This document shows positions 32,054 to 39,315 of a stretch of DNA of 64,000 nt, in pieces. The stretch comes from Streptomyces luteolifulvus. GTDB lineage: Bacteria; Actinomycetota; Actinomycetes; Streptomycetales; Streptomycetaceae. The DNA is taken from positions 62,001-126,000 of the forward strand of contig NZ_VZRB01000007.1 in assembly GCF_008806595.1 (NCBI RefSeq), given 5' to 3'. The position numbers were made by a program, and so were the translations under genes. Each line of letters starts with the position of its first letter. Position 1 is the first letter of the stretch. The notes beneath the pieces were generated by a model. The model was not told the DNA's origin, did not search any database, and saw nothing but the letters and a program-made list of their open reading frames with translations.

Positions 32054-32285
32054 CTCGGATTCGCTCCCATAGTCGAGCCAGCTTGGATGGCACCCGGCCT
32101 CTCATGGCCATGGCATACCTAAGCCGCGAAACCCGCATCCCCTCAGGGCCAATCGGGCTAATTCTTGCAGCACTGGTTGCCACAAGCTTTCGATGCGCCG
32201 TCCAACGTCTCCCGCTTGCCGCCGCTATCGCCAGGCTGGCAAGAATGAACGACAGCCCTAAAACGCTGAGCAGCACAGAATCCAC
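32040..32285 (-). CDS. Small single-pass membrane protein coupled to the 4-TM gene
   Basis: An 81-residue reading from the GTG at 32285. A hydrophobic N-terminal helix (SVLLSVLGLSFILASLAIAA) is followed by a strongly basic tail. AAGG lies upstream. The open frame continues upstream into a repeated intergenic sequence (32320-32454), which argues for the internal GTG as the real start. Its stop lies 14 bp inside the next gene, suggesting translational coupling. The function is unknown; it may be an anchor or regulator of the larger membrane protein. Confidence 0.5.
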   Translation of the reverse strand: MDSVLLSVLGLSFILASLAIAAASGRRWTAHRKLVATSAARISPIGPEGMRVSRLRYAMAMRGRVPSKLARLWERIRDGAG

Positions 32286-32319
32286 TAGGAAGCCTTGAGG
32301 GCTCAGGCCCGTCCTTACG

Positions 32320-32454
32320 GGACGGCCGTCACGGCTTGCTCTGGTCGACGGCAGCGGCAGCGTGGCGGACGCCGGTGGGGGTGCAGCGAGGCACACGCGC
32401 GCGTGGTCGGCCGGCGCACCCGCCGTCGTGGCTGACTGTCGTCGGCCGAGGTTC
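32320..32454. repeat. Dispersed repeat, copy A
   Basis: This sequence aligns with 34665-34804. The best part (32358-32454 against 34707-34804) is roughly 85% identical by eye and contains GTGCAGCGAGGCACACGCGC and CCGTCGTGGCTGACTGTCGT. It codes for nothing recognisable. Confidence 0.75.
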
Positions 32455-32574
32455 GTGCCACTGTCGTGCCAGATGCAGGGGTCAGTCACGGTCAACCGGG
32501 GCGTCAGGCGGTCGAGTTGCTGGGCATCGCACCAGTCATCGAAGCCTCAGGTCACCGGTACAACACCCCAGCCT

Positions 32575-32595
32575 CTCTCCTAAAGCGGGTGTCGC
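32575..32595. repeat. Partial internal att copy
   Basis: Twenty-one bases (CTCTCCTAAAGCGGGTGTCG plus C) match the tRNA-Arg anticodon arm and variable region at 25480-25500. The match ends before the T-arm. It provides the stop codon of the following minus-strand gene. Confidence 0.8.
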
Positions 32596-33239
32596 TTCAC
32601 GGCACGCTCACTTTCTTCCTGTGATTGACCGGACGACGACGTTAGTAACAATCGAAGTCCGACCCGCCACCCGATCCACTCCCCAACAAATGGATCGTTC
32701 AGGACCGCATTCGCCGCTAGTTCGCGGCTTTCACGATACTTCTCCAACAGTGCAGGATGATCACACAACCCACTGTCTACAGTAAGTCCAGTGTGATCAT
32801 CCCCCGAGTAATCGCGAATAAATTCCTTTGGCAGGTCCGCCTCGGTCAGCAAAAAATATCTCATAGACAAGAGGTCCATTGCGCGATGCCAAAATTTCCT
32901 GGCATCCCCGGTAGGAAAATACGCACTTAGTCGATCTTCGATCACTTGCCCAGCGAGGCGCGACTTTTTGTACTGCCTCTCCAGGTCACTTTGATATTCT
33001 CCCCTTCCCTCTCCATTGTCATCTACCTTAAAGAGTACAACCGCCCGACGGAAGCGCAGCGTTTCGTTATATAGCGCACTTGCGGCCTTTGTCATTTCAT
33101 GGATCAACTCATGGCGCAAGGACCACTGTTCCTTGCGCAGCTGTGCCCGGCGGGCAATCCATGCTCCAATCAGGCCCAGAATGATTGCCGAGATCACAGG
33201 GCCAGCCGCTTGCAAGACAACCTTTTGCCAATAAGGCAT
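32580..33239 (-). CDS. Membrane-anchored hypothetical protein (cargo)
   Basis: A 219-residue protein with one N-terminal transmembrane helix (residues about 8-28, VVLQAAGPVISAIILGLIGAW). A basic stop-transfer segment and a long helical cytosolic domain follow (LRHELIHEMTKAASALYNET; QYKKSRLAGQVIEDRLSAYF). Composition is AT-rich compared with the chromosome. The last codons and the stop lie inside the partial att copy, so the original C-terminus may have been replaced at a recombination junction. The architecture matches the 191-residue protein at 50125-50700, although sequence similarity is not obvious. Function unknown. Confidence 0.7.
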   Translation of the reverse strand: MPYWQKVVLQAAGPVISAIILGLIGAWIARRAQLRKEQWSLRHELIHEMTKAASALYNETLRFRRAVVLFKVDDNGEGRGEYQSDLERQYKKSRLAGQVIEDRLSAYFPTGDARKFWHRAMDLLSMRYFLLTEADLPKEFIRDYSGDDHTGLTVDSGLCDHPALLEKYRESRELAANAVLNDPFVGEWIGWRVGLRLLLTSSSGQSQEESERAVKRHPL

Positions 33240-33771
33240 GCCACTCCCCTAAATTATGCAGACGCGTACATACATACCAGATGCGCCAATTTCTACCTCC
33301 CGGCCAACAGGGTGATTCCTGGAGGCACTTTCCGCAGGATTGCCATCAGGCGGCCGAGTCTCAAACTCTGTGACAACGCCGATGTACACCGACGGACAAT
33401 CGGGGAGTCCTACGGACCATCGCAGCACGTGAGAGAGGCACACCACCCAATGCAAAGCCCCAGCGCGCCGAAGTTCTGCCTGCGCCCAGGATGCTCCGTA
33501 ACAGGGAACGTGCCATTCGCATGCCAGATCGTGCGGGGAACCACGGGGAACAGCGGGGACTTGCCGCGGGCACGAACGGGGTGCCAGCACCACTCCGCCG
33601 CAGGTCAGGCCTGGAGCAAGCCCCAGACGCCCCGAGCTTCCCAAGCTCAGGTGCCCGGGGTCAGCTGGGCAGCTCCAGTTCGCCTCGCGTGCTCTGTCCA
33701 CCATGCGTTGCTCTTCCGATGACGGCGGCGCAGTCTGAAGGGAAAGAGCCTCGTGTCGTGAGGTGACGCCC
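33240..33771. other. Non-coding stretch with an att-like bipartite motif
   Basis: I see no gene. The segment holds CAGGTCAG at 33601 followed, 36 bp from its start, by CTTCCCAAGCT at 33637. A CGTGCGGGGAACCACGGGGA block lies upstream near 33532. The same arrangement recurs at 34594, 49645 and 52615. The last 50 bases contain the ribosome-binding site of the lipoprotein gene. Confidence 0.6.
33601..33649 (+). repeat. Bipartite motif CAGGTCAG-N28-CTTCCCAAGCT, copy 1
   Basis: CAGGTCAG at 33601 and CTTCCCAAGCT at 33637; the 36-bp spacing is the same in all four copies in the window. CTTCCCAAGC resembles a tRNA-Gly(CCC) anticodon loop, so a former integration site is possible. Confidence 0.6.
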
Positions 33772-34428
33772 ATGAGCCGCCTCGTTCATGCGGCAGTCGT
33801 GCCGCTGCTGGTAGCCGCAGTGATAGGCGTGAGCGGCTGTGGGGACAATGACTCAACGCCCACGCAGAACCCTGCCACAGTGACCAAGACCGTCACCGAG
33901 CCGACGACCCCACCACCCGAGACCACGACAGCTGCGCCCGAGCCGACAACGCCGGCGCCCGTGTCCCCCCGGCCGACAACTCCGTCGACGGTCGCCGACG
34001 AATCGTCCGTCGTACGCGAGTATTTCGCTGCCATCAACGCTCAGGACTATCGACGGGCCTGGGAGCTCGGGGGCAAGAACCTCTCAGGCTCCTACACAGC
34101 CTTCGTGGACGGGTTCGCCACCACCGCCCACGACACAGTTCACATCCTCGACACGGCCGGCGATACCGTCTCGGTCAGTTTGGAGGCCACGCAGACCGAC
34201 GGCTCGCTTCGGGTCTTCGAAGGCACCTACACGGTTCACGACGGCACGATCGTCGCGGCTGACATACGCGAGGTGACCGGGCCGGAGCCGCGGCCCAGCG
34301 AAGCCTCCCCCTACTACGAGAACTGCGCTGAGGCACGAGCCGCGGGCGCCGCGCCCATCTATGAGGGTGAGCCTGGCTACGCGCCACATCTTGACCGAGA
34401 CGGTGACGGAGTGGCTTGCGAAACGTAA
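33772..34428 (+). CDS. Secreted lipoprotein with C-terminal Excalibur calcium-binding domain
   Basis: A 218-residue lipoprotein. The N-terminal signal peptide ends in the lipobox VSGC (Cys at about residue 23). A Thr/Pro-rich linker (about 35-75) follows, then an NTF2-like central domain (VVREYFAAINAQDYRRAWEL) and a C-terminal Excalibur motif (YYENCAEARAAGAAPI, ending LDRDGDGVACET) with the DxDxDGxxCE calcium-binding loop. The start at ATG 33772 follows GAGGTGA. It is expected on the outer face of the membrane. High GC matches the chromosome rather than the neighbouring cargo, so this half of the element has a different origin. Confidence 0.9.
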   Translation: MSRLVHAAVVPLLVAAVIGVSGCGDNDSTPTQNPATVTKTVTEPTTPPPETTTAAPEPTTPAPVSPRPTTPSTVADESSVVREYFAAINAQDYRRAWELGGKNLSGSYTAFVDGFATTAHDTVHILDTAGDTVSVSLEATQTDGSLRVFEGTYTVHDGTIVAADIREVTGPEPRPSEASPYYENCAEARAAGAAPIYEGEPGYAPHLDRDGDGVACET

Positions 34429-34593
34429 TCCACCGTGAGCCGCAGGATCTCGGCGTCCACAGCACCCAGACGGCCGACGGACCAGATCAGCAGATCAATG
34501 AGCGCACCACAACCGCACCAGATCGAGCGGGAAGCAGCGGGGAATCACGGTGAAAGCAGCCGAGCCCACGAGGTCACAGCCCGACTGTTCCCG

Positions 34594-34642
34594 CAGGTCA
34601 GCCCCCGAATTGGCCGCAAATGATCACAGCTTCCCAAGCTGA
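34594..34642 (+). repeat. Bipartite motif CAGGTCAG-N28-CTTCCCAAGCT, copy 2
   Basis: CAGGTCAG at 34594 and CTTCCCAAGCT at 34630. It also shares TGGCCGCAA at the same internal position with the copy at 52615, and GAGNGCTCCG downstream. It is therefore a homologous block rather than a chance motif. Confidence 0.7.
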
Positions 34643-34664
34643 GGGCTCCGGTGTCGTCGTCGCG

Positions 34665-34804
34665 GGTCGGCCGTCGCGACTTGCCGTGGTTGACGACAAA
34701 CCCCGACAGCGTGGCTGAGGCCGGTGGGGGGTGCAGCGAGGCACACGCGCGCCTGATCGGCCGGCCTACTCGCCGTCGTGGCTGACTGTCGTGGGCTGAG
34801 GTTC
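34665..34804. repeat. Dispersed repeat, copy B
   Basis: Homologous to 32320-32454, in the same orientation. It lies directly downstream of an att-like motif, whereas copy A lies upstream of the partial att copy. Confidence 0.75.
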
Positions 34805-34871
34805 AGGCCTCCAGCGGCGCAGTACACGCCAGCGCGAAGCCGCGGCCCCTCCCCGTTAAGGTGCGCGCCAC

Positions 34872-35075
34872 ATGACCAGCGGCGCACTGACCTGTCCTTA
34901 CTGCGGGCAGCCCATGAATTCGTGCTCTATGAGCGGGAAGACGACAACCGGCGTGCCTGCCGTGCGTTGTGAAGATGTGCCGGGCGGCATGTCTGGTGGA
35001 ACCGAGCCGACCGGCCGGACGAGCCCCTGGAGACATGCCCGGTGCCAGAGCTGTTCCGCTGACATCCATCGCTGA
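34872..35075 (+). CDS. Possible small zinc-ribbon protein
   Basis: A 67-residue frame with two CxxC knuckles 40 residues apart (LTCPYCGQPM and ARCQSCSAD), consistent with a small zinc ribbon. The ATG has AAGGTG nine bases upstream. Between the knuckles the sequence is Gly/Thr-rich without clear structure. It sits at the right end of the element just before attR. It could be a genuine small accessory gene or the remnant of a longer one. Confidence 0.4.
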   Translation: MTSGALTCPYCGQPMNSCSMSGKTTTGVPAVRCEDVPGGMSGGTEPTGRTSPWRHARCQSCSADIHR

Positions 35076-35166
35076 CATCAACGGCTAGGAACAGCCGCAG
35101 TTGTCGGCGGTCGCCCACGACCCCAGTGCGCGAAGGAAGACCCCACCCTGCCGAGGATGGATCGAA

Positions 35167-35209
35167 CTCCTAAAGCGGGTGTCGCAGGTTCGAATCCTGC
35201 CGGGGGCAC
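35167..35209. repeat. attR core of the integrated element
   Basis: An exact 43-bp copy of the tRNA-Arg 3' half (25482-25524). The 5' half of the tRNA is absent, so no functional tRNA is encoded here. Confidence 0.92.
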
Positions 35210-35215
35210 ACACAG

Positions 35216-35256
35216 AAGGGCCAGCTCAGGAGCGTTTTCCTCCCAAGCTGGCCCTT
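35216..35256 (+). terminator. Probable original terminator of tRNA-Arg
   Basis: AAGGGCCAGCT and AGCTGGCCCTT form an 11-bp stem around a 19-nt loop, 7 bp after the attR core. It would have terminated the tRNA-Arg transcript before the element inserted. Confidence 0.75.
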
Positions 35257-35406
35257 GGCCGTTTCAGGCGCCGTGCCACACGCGTGCCACTGAGTGGGCG
35301 CGTCCCATCCGACCTCGCGGCTCGCCTACAGCCCGAGGCGCGGATGCCCACACCAGCGCCCGGCCTCCGACGGTCAGTCTTGACCGATGCCGCTTCCGGG
35401 CACGGG

Positions 35407-35661
35407 TTACCTGCGGGCCCGGCGGTAGGCGATCAGCAGCCCCAGGAGGATGCCGACGAGGAGGGTCACGGACAGGACGATCCACAGGGGGAGGGTGACC
35501 TCGGAGATCCAGAGCCGGATGGTCACAGAGTTGGTGTTGGCGGCTATGAACCAGATGGCCAGAGCTGCGAGCACGAAGAAGCCGATGGAACGCAGCCGGA
35601 AGTCCCGCCCCTTGACCGTCACGGTGGACGGCCCATGTGACTTCGCGGTCTTCTGGGCCAT
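35407..35661 (-). CDS. LapA-domain membrane protein
   Basis: An 84-residue protein with two transmembrane helices (SIGFFVLAALAIWFIAANTN and LWIVLSVTLLVGILLGLLIA), a short basic N-terminus and the RRARR tail. The spacing and the ANTNSVTIRLWI strand between the helices match LapA/DUF1049 proteins, which are small inner-membrane proteins of unclear role in actinobacteria. It is the first intact chromosomal gene to the right of attR and was probably the original neighbour of the tRNA-Arg gene. Confidence 0.8.
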   Translation of the reverse strand: MAQKTAKSHGPSTVTVKGRDFRLRSIGFFVLAALAIWFIAANTNSVTIRLWISEVTLPLWIVLSVTLLVGILLGLLIAYRRARR

Positions 35662-35876
35662 AAACCCAGTATCAGGCGGTTCACCTGAGCGGGCGACTCG
35701 GTCTTGGGACGACTCCGAACCTCATTCTGAAACGATCAGTCCACTTGGATGCCACATCCCCCTAGCCGGGGACCTGGGCCTCTCCCCCGCTGTCCCGGAT
35801 CATGGCGCCGAGCCGATCGGCGATCGCCGGGTCGCGGTCACGGGTCAGGCGCGCGAGCTGCTGTGGCCCACCCTCG

Positions 35877-36057
35877 TCGAGCGGGGTACCGAGTGCAGTG
35901 TCGTCCTGGTCGTGAAGCGTGCCGCAACGGCAGCGGCGGACCGAACCGGCCCGGCCTGTCGGGCGGTTGTGGACCGGGCCGAAGCTGGGCGCGGTGAAGG
36001 CGGCAAACACGCGGGGGTGCGCGGCGACGCGGTCCGGGGTGCCCTTGCCGCGGGTCT
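35877..36057 (-). pseudogene. Second RepSA-like fragment outside the element
   Basis: About 60 codons (GKGTPDRVAAHPRVFAAFTA, SFGPVHNRPTGRAGSVRR, CGTLHDQDD) match the middle of the rep gene at 27785-27970, at roughly 90% DNA identity by eye. Both ends are abrupt. Upstream and downstream sequence in the same frame is unrelated. It lies about 670 bp beyond attR, so it is a relic of another element or of an imprecise rearrangement. Confidence 0.8.
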
Positions 36058-36098
36058 GTACGGTCAACGGTGGATCTTCGACCAGGAAGTGACACCTG

Positions 36099-36227
36099 AT
36101 GACAGATGTGACCGTCTCCGCTGAGGCCGTGGAGGAAGCGCAGCCGGCGGGGCTGAAGCCGGACGCTCTGGACGACCAGTCACTCGGGGCGGCGAGCCTG
36201 GTTCTGGAGAGATGCGACGACGAGTGA
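36099..36227 (+). CDS. Short open frame, 42 residues, uncertain
   Basis: ATG at 36099 with GGAAGTG upstream; the product starts MTDVTVSAEAVEEAQPAGL and ends LVLERCDDE. It has an acidic, Ala-rich composition. It may be the decayed N-terminus of a transposase (IS256 transposases often begin similarly) or a real micro-protein. It lies directly after the rep fragment in a region full of relics. I assign no function. Confidence 0.25.
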   Translation: MTDVTVSAEAVEEAQPAGLKPDALDDQSLGAASLVLERCDDE

Positions 36228-36605
36228 CTCGTGCCCGACACGTGCCAGGCCGTGCGAGAATCACGGGGAACTGCGGGTACTGAATCGGCAGCCAACGGCG
36301 CTCCAACAGCTACCCGAACTTTGGGGAGACGCTGGAAACGGCAGGCAGGGCGCGGTGAGGCGCCATTGGGGCGGCTTCGTCAGGTTCTTGATCCGACACC
36401 TCAGGCACACGGGGATGCGCTGTTCGAGGTCTGACAGTTCCGCCCTCGCGCTCACCGATGGCTATGCCGTTCGCTAGAGGGGGGAGGCATCTGCCAGACA
36501 CGATGACATCCACGACTGACACCAACGTGGCCGGACGGCGACGGATGCAGGGGACCCGTTAGGGATCGGAGGGCCGCCTGCGTCCAGGCTCCCGCCAGGC
36601 TGCTC
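36228..36605. other. Relic-rich non-coding stretch
   Basis: No gene is seen. CGTGCGAGAATCACGGGGAA at 36251 matches the block found upstream of bipartite motif copy 1 (near 33532), another trace of the same family of insertion-site sequences. Confidence 0.5.
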
Positions 36606-36833
36606 AGAGCAGTGGGCACCAGCGCGGACAACGCCGCCGCGGAATCTTTGAACGCGACCATGAAACGCGAAACGCTGCAAGGACGAAAGCGGTGGAATGG
36701 AGCCCGTGAGGCCCGCCTCGCTGTCTTCAGATGGGCAACCCGCTACAACACACGCCGCCGGCACTCCCGCCTCGGCCAGATCAGCCCGACCACCTACGAG
36801 CAGCGATCAACTACGCTGGCCACCGCCGCATGA
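36606..36833 (+). pseudogene. IS3-family transposase, C-terminal fragment
   Basis: The frame reads GTSADNAAAESLNATMKRET, then TRYNTRRRHSRLGQISPTTY and ends shortly after. This is the C-terminal end of the DDE integrase domain (OrfB) of IS3-type transposases, with the final catalytic Glu in AAAESLNATMKRE. The rest of the transposase and the terminal inverted repeats are missing. It is a relic. Confidence 0.85.
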
Positions 36834-37113
36834 CAACCGGTGTCCACGATCGCGGGGAAGGCCCCGCCGTTGCTGCGTTTTGCGAGTACTCCTGTACCCC
36901 CGAGATGGGGCACGCAGAGGGCACACGCGCCTTGAGAGGGTGCCCCATTCAAGTCGCAGCATGGCGCTGACCTGCACTTTAGCGTAGATGAACCGGAGGC
37001 GGGCCCTCAGCCCGCTGTTCCTGGGCGATGGCGGATACCGTCCTGCACGTGCTTCGTCGCGGGCGGTGCAAGCCCCTTGTGGGAGGTGGCACTTGACCGC
37101 CGAGGGTCCTGCG

Positions 37114-37435
37114 TCAGAACGGGAGGTCGTCGGGGAGCACCCGGAGTGCCTTGTGGCGGCCCAGCGGGCGTACGGCCCGGAAGTCTCGTCGGTCGAGGGT
37201 GAGGATCGCGTCCGTGTCCTAATCGGCGGCGAGCGCCACGTTCACCGCGTCGGCGAGGTCGAGGTCGAGCGTGCGGTGGCGGACGCGGACGGACTGGGCG
37301 GCGCCCAGGTGGTCCTCTGTGATCTCCGGCATGAGGAGACGGCCCCGGCCCATCCAGCGACGCAGATCGTCGACCGCGCTGAGGGCAGCCCCCTGCCGGG
37401 TTCACGCGTCGCCACGTGATCCAGTTGAGGAGCAG
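37114..37435 (-). pseudogene. PIN-domain (VapC-like) toxin gene, broken
   Basis: The minus strand encodes a PIN-domain C-terminus: VDDLRRWMGRGRLLMPEIT, LDLADAVNVALAAD, then TDAILTLDRRDFRAVRPLGR and HKALRVLPDDLPF. The ADA and TLDRRDF acidic positions are the usual metal-binding ones. An in-frame TAG at 37219-37221 interrupts it where relatives have a residue before DTDAILT. Upstream, LLNWITWRR is in a different frame and the N-terminal LVDTS motif is not found. No antitoxin gene is visible. Confidence 0.7.
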
Positions 37436-37535
37436 CCGAGTCGACCGGCCGCGCCGGCCTCACAGGTTCCTCGCCCCCCGGATCGTCTCGGGCGGCTTCG
37501 GCACCTCGGCCATTCCGGCACCGGACCGACCGTCG

Positions 37536-38021
37536 TCACGTCTCCGGCACCACCGGGCCGGTGCCGGTGTCGATGAGGATCTGTGCGGCCTGGGTGATGT
37601 TGTCGGCGCGTACCGCTTCGGCCATCGCGGCACGTGCCGCCCCGGGCGTCGCGTGCGGCGGGACGACGAGGAGAGAGAAGTGGTCCTGGTCGCCCCTGGT
37701 GATGAGGACGGTGTCGTCGCCGACCGGGAAGGAGTCGATGTGGACCACGCGGTCGTCGATGATCAGTCGTGTCGGCAGTTCCTCCCAGGCGGTGGCGTCC
37801 AGGCCGATGCGGGCGACCGGGCCTAGATACTCGGTCAGCGCGGCGATCAGGGCGGGCAGCTCGGCCGCGATGTCACGGGATCGCGGCCACCATGCCCCGT
37901 CCAAAACGCCTTGGCGGTCATGTGTCGTCTCCAGCCGTACGACAGCCGTCCCGGGCTTCACCACCTGGTGGAGCGTGTCCGGCAGGAGCCTGGCCGCACG
38001 CGGGGGGTCGGAGTCGGGCAT
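37536..38021 (-). CDS. DUF5994 family protein (copy 1)
   Basis: A 161-residue protein with the family hallmarks LDGAWWPRSRDIAAELP, an internal YLGPVARIGLDATAWEELP segment and HFSLLVVPPHATP. No membrane segment. The ATG at 38021 has AGGTGAG upstream; a GTG three codons earlier is less likely. DUF5994 is a streptomycete-centred family without an established function. Four more members lie within the next 6 kb, all close to stress-type regulators. Confidence 0.85.
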   Translation of the reverse strand: MPDSDPPRAARLLPDTLHQVVKPGTAVVRLETTHDRQGVLDGAWWPRSRDIAAELPALIAALTEYLGPVARIGLDATAWEELPTRLIIDDRVVHIDSFPVGDDTVLITRGDQDHFSLLVVPPHATPGAARAAMAEAVRADNITQAAQILIDTGTGPVVPET

Positions 38022-38194
38022 CACACTCACCTGTCTGTCCGCCGACGGGAAACGCGGAGTGGATTCCTCGTTTCACAGTACTCCGCGGCGCACGGCGGCC
38101 GGGCAGCCCGTTGGTCACGCGGGTGAGCCGCGAGGCGTGCCGGAGTAGAGTCGAAGATCCGGTCCGCCGATCGTGCTCAGACGATGAGGTCGCC

Positions 38195-38449
38195 ATGCAA
38201 CAGCCCAAGGAAGCACCCTCGGAAGGGCACGCCGACGTACGCATCGTCGCGGCCGACCCCGAGGTCGCCCGTCGCGTCGCGGAGGTGCTCCGCCGTTGCT
38301 TCGCGGCCACCGAGCAGCGCAGCTATCCCGCGGGCGTCGGGGGAGGAACGCGCCTCGAACTCGTCGTGGACACGACGCGGGCGGCGGAACCGGCGCGGTC
38401 CTGGCTGGAGACCAGCCGCTCCTCGGAGGAGGACCGCCGGCGCGGGTGA
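38195..38449 (+). CDS. Small hypothetical protein
   Basis: An 84-residue protein starting MQQPKEAPSEGHADVRIVAA. The core (DPEVARRVAEVLRRCFAATE, then GGTRLELVVDT) looks like a small alpha/beta fold with a charged C-terminal tail (SRSSEEDRRRG). The ATG follows GAGGT. It lies between two DUF5994 genes, divergent from copy 1 and co-directional with copy 2. Function unknown; proteins of this kind recur beside DUF5994 genes in Streptomyces (recollection, not verified). Confidence 0.65.
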   Translation: MQQPKEAPSEGHADVRIVAADPEVARRVAEVLRRCFAATEQRSYPAGVGGGTRLELVVDTTRAAEPARSWLETSRSSEEDRRRG

Positions 38450-38605
38450 TGCGGCGGCCGGGAGCGGTCCGTCCGGCCTGTTCGGGGAGTAGCGTCAGGT
38501 CATCGAGAGCATTTCGCGCACCGGTCCCGATACCGGTGTCGTTCCTGGTGAGCACGACACCGGACGACTGCCCAGGCGCAGGGGGTCCGGAGGCGGGTCC
38601 GCACG

Positions 38606-39117
38606 ATGTCCGCGAGCACCGATCATCCTCCGCTGAGCGCCCTGCCCTTCAGGGCCCCGACGGCACACCTCGCCCTCAAACCCGTCACCCCCGCCCCGGA
38701 ACACGTCGAACTGGACGGCGCCTGGTGGCCCCGCTCACGCGACCTGGCACAGGAAATTCCCCCACTGGCCGGCGTACTGGACCCGCTGTGGGGCCGGATC
38801 ACCCGGATCGCCCTCAATCCCCGCTACTGGCCGATCATTCCGCGCAGGATCTTCGTCAACGGCCATGTAGTGAAGGTTGGTTGGTTCACCTCGGAGCTGG
38901 ATCCGCACAAATCCGGCTCCTGTCCGGCACGGTGGGTCCCTGGGACCTCCTGGTGGTTCCCCCGGAGACCGCCGACCCCTCGGCCGCCCGGCCGATGGCC
39001 GCCGCGAGCGCCGGCACCGGCCGGCGTTCGACCGCGGCCGCCCTCATGGCGGCGGAACAGCCCGACGGCACTGCCTCGTCGTACGAGGCCGGGTCCGACC
39101 CGGCGGCGGGCCTCTGA
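38606..39117 (+). pseudogene. DUF5994 family gene (copy 2), frameshifted
   Basis: It starts MSASTDHPPLSALPF with ELDGAWWPRSRDLAQEIP and runs in frame to TSELDPHK. There the frame shifts at an AAA run near 38910. The rest of the domain continues in the next frame (IRLLSGTVGPWDLLVVPPET through AALMAAEQPDG), ending at 39117. One missing base explains the break. It is either a recent pseudogene or a sequencing error in the A run; the coding quality of both halves is otherwise good. Confidence 0.75.
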
Positions 39118-39315
39118 CGGCCGGCTCCCGACCCCGGCCGTCCGAGCCCGCGTCACATTCCCGGCCGGCTCAGCGCGCGGCCTCACGGGGCCCCCTCTCG
39201 AAGGAAGCCGAGCGTGCGTGACGGGCGGCGGGTGCTCGGCCGGGGACGTGACCACCACAGGCGCTCAGCAACCCCGGTGACCTGGTGAGCCGCCCGGCAG
39301 TCCGTGACGGGCCGG

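Larger units (their letters stand above)
34429..34871. other. Non-coding stretch with repeat and att-like motif
   Basis: No gene is seen. It contains the second copy of the bipartite motif (34594-34640), preceded by a GGGAATCACGG block near 34540, and copy B of the dispersed repeat (34665-34804). Confidence 0.6.
25482..35209. mobile_element. Integrated AICE-type element in tRNA-Arg(CCU), transfer-defective
   Basis: The element is bounded by the 43-bp repeats and carries int and xis next to attL. A rep gene, a GntR regulator, a Nudix protein and an ATP-binding protein follow, as in pSAM2-type actinomycete integrative and conjugative elements. No FtsK-like Tra, Spd or relaxase gene is present. 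Both rep and gntR are truncated where they meet, near 28135. The right part carries AT-richer cargo (GT4 glycosyltransferase and membrane proteins) and a high-GC lipoprotein gene. A partial third att copy at 32575-32595 suggests two tandem insertions or an internal recombination. Autonomous replication or transfer is unlikely; int/xis excision may still be possible. Confidence 0.88.

Noticed and set aside
35161..35209. A second tRNA-Arg gene
   Set aside because: Only the 3' half (anticodon loop to CCA) is present; no D-arm or 5' acceptor strand precedes it, so it is the attR duplicate.
36099..36227. RiPP precursor peptide
   Set aside because: The 42-residue frame has one Cys, no Ser/Thr/Cys-rich core and no maturase gene nearby; kept only as a low-confidence frame.
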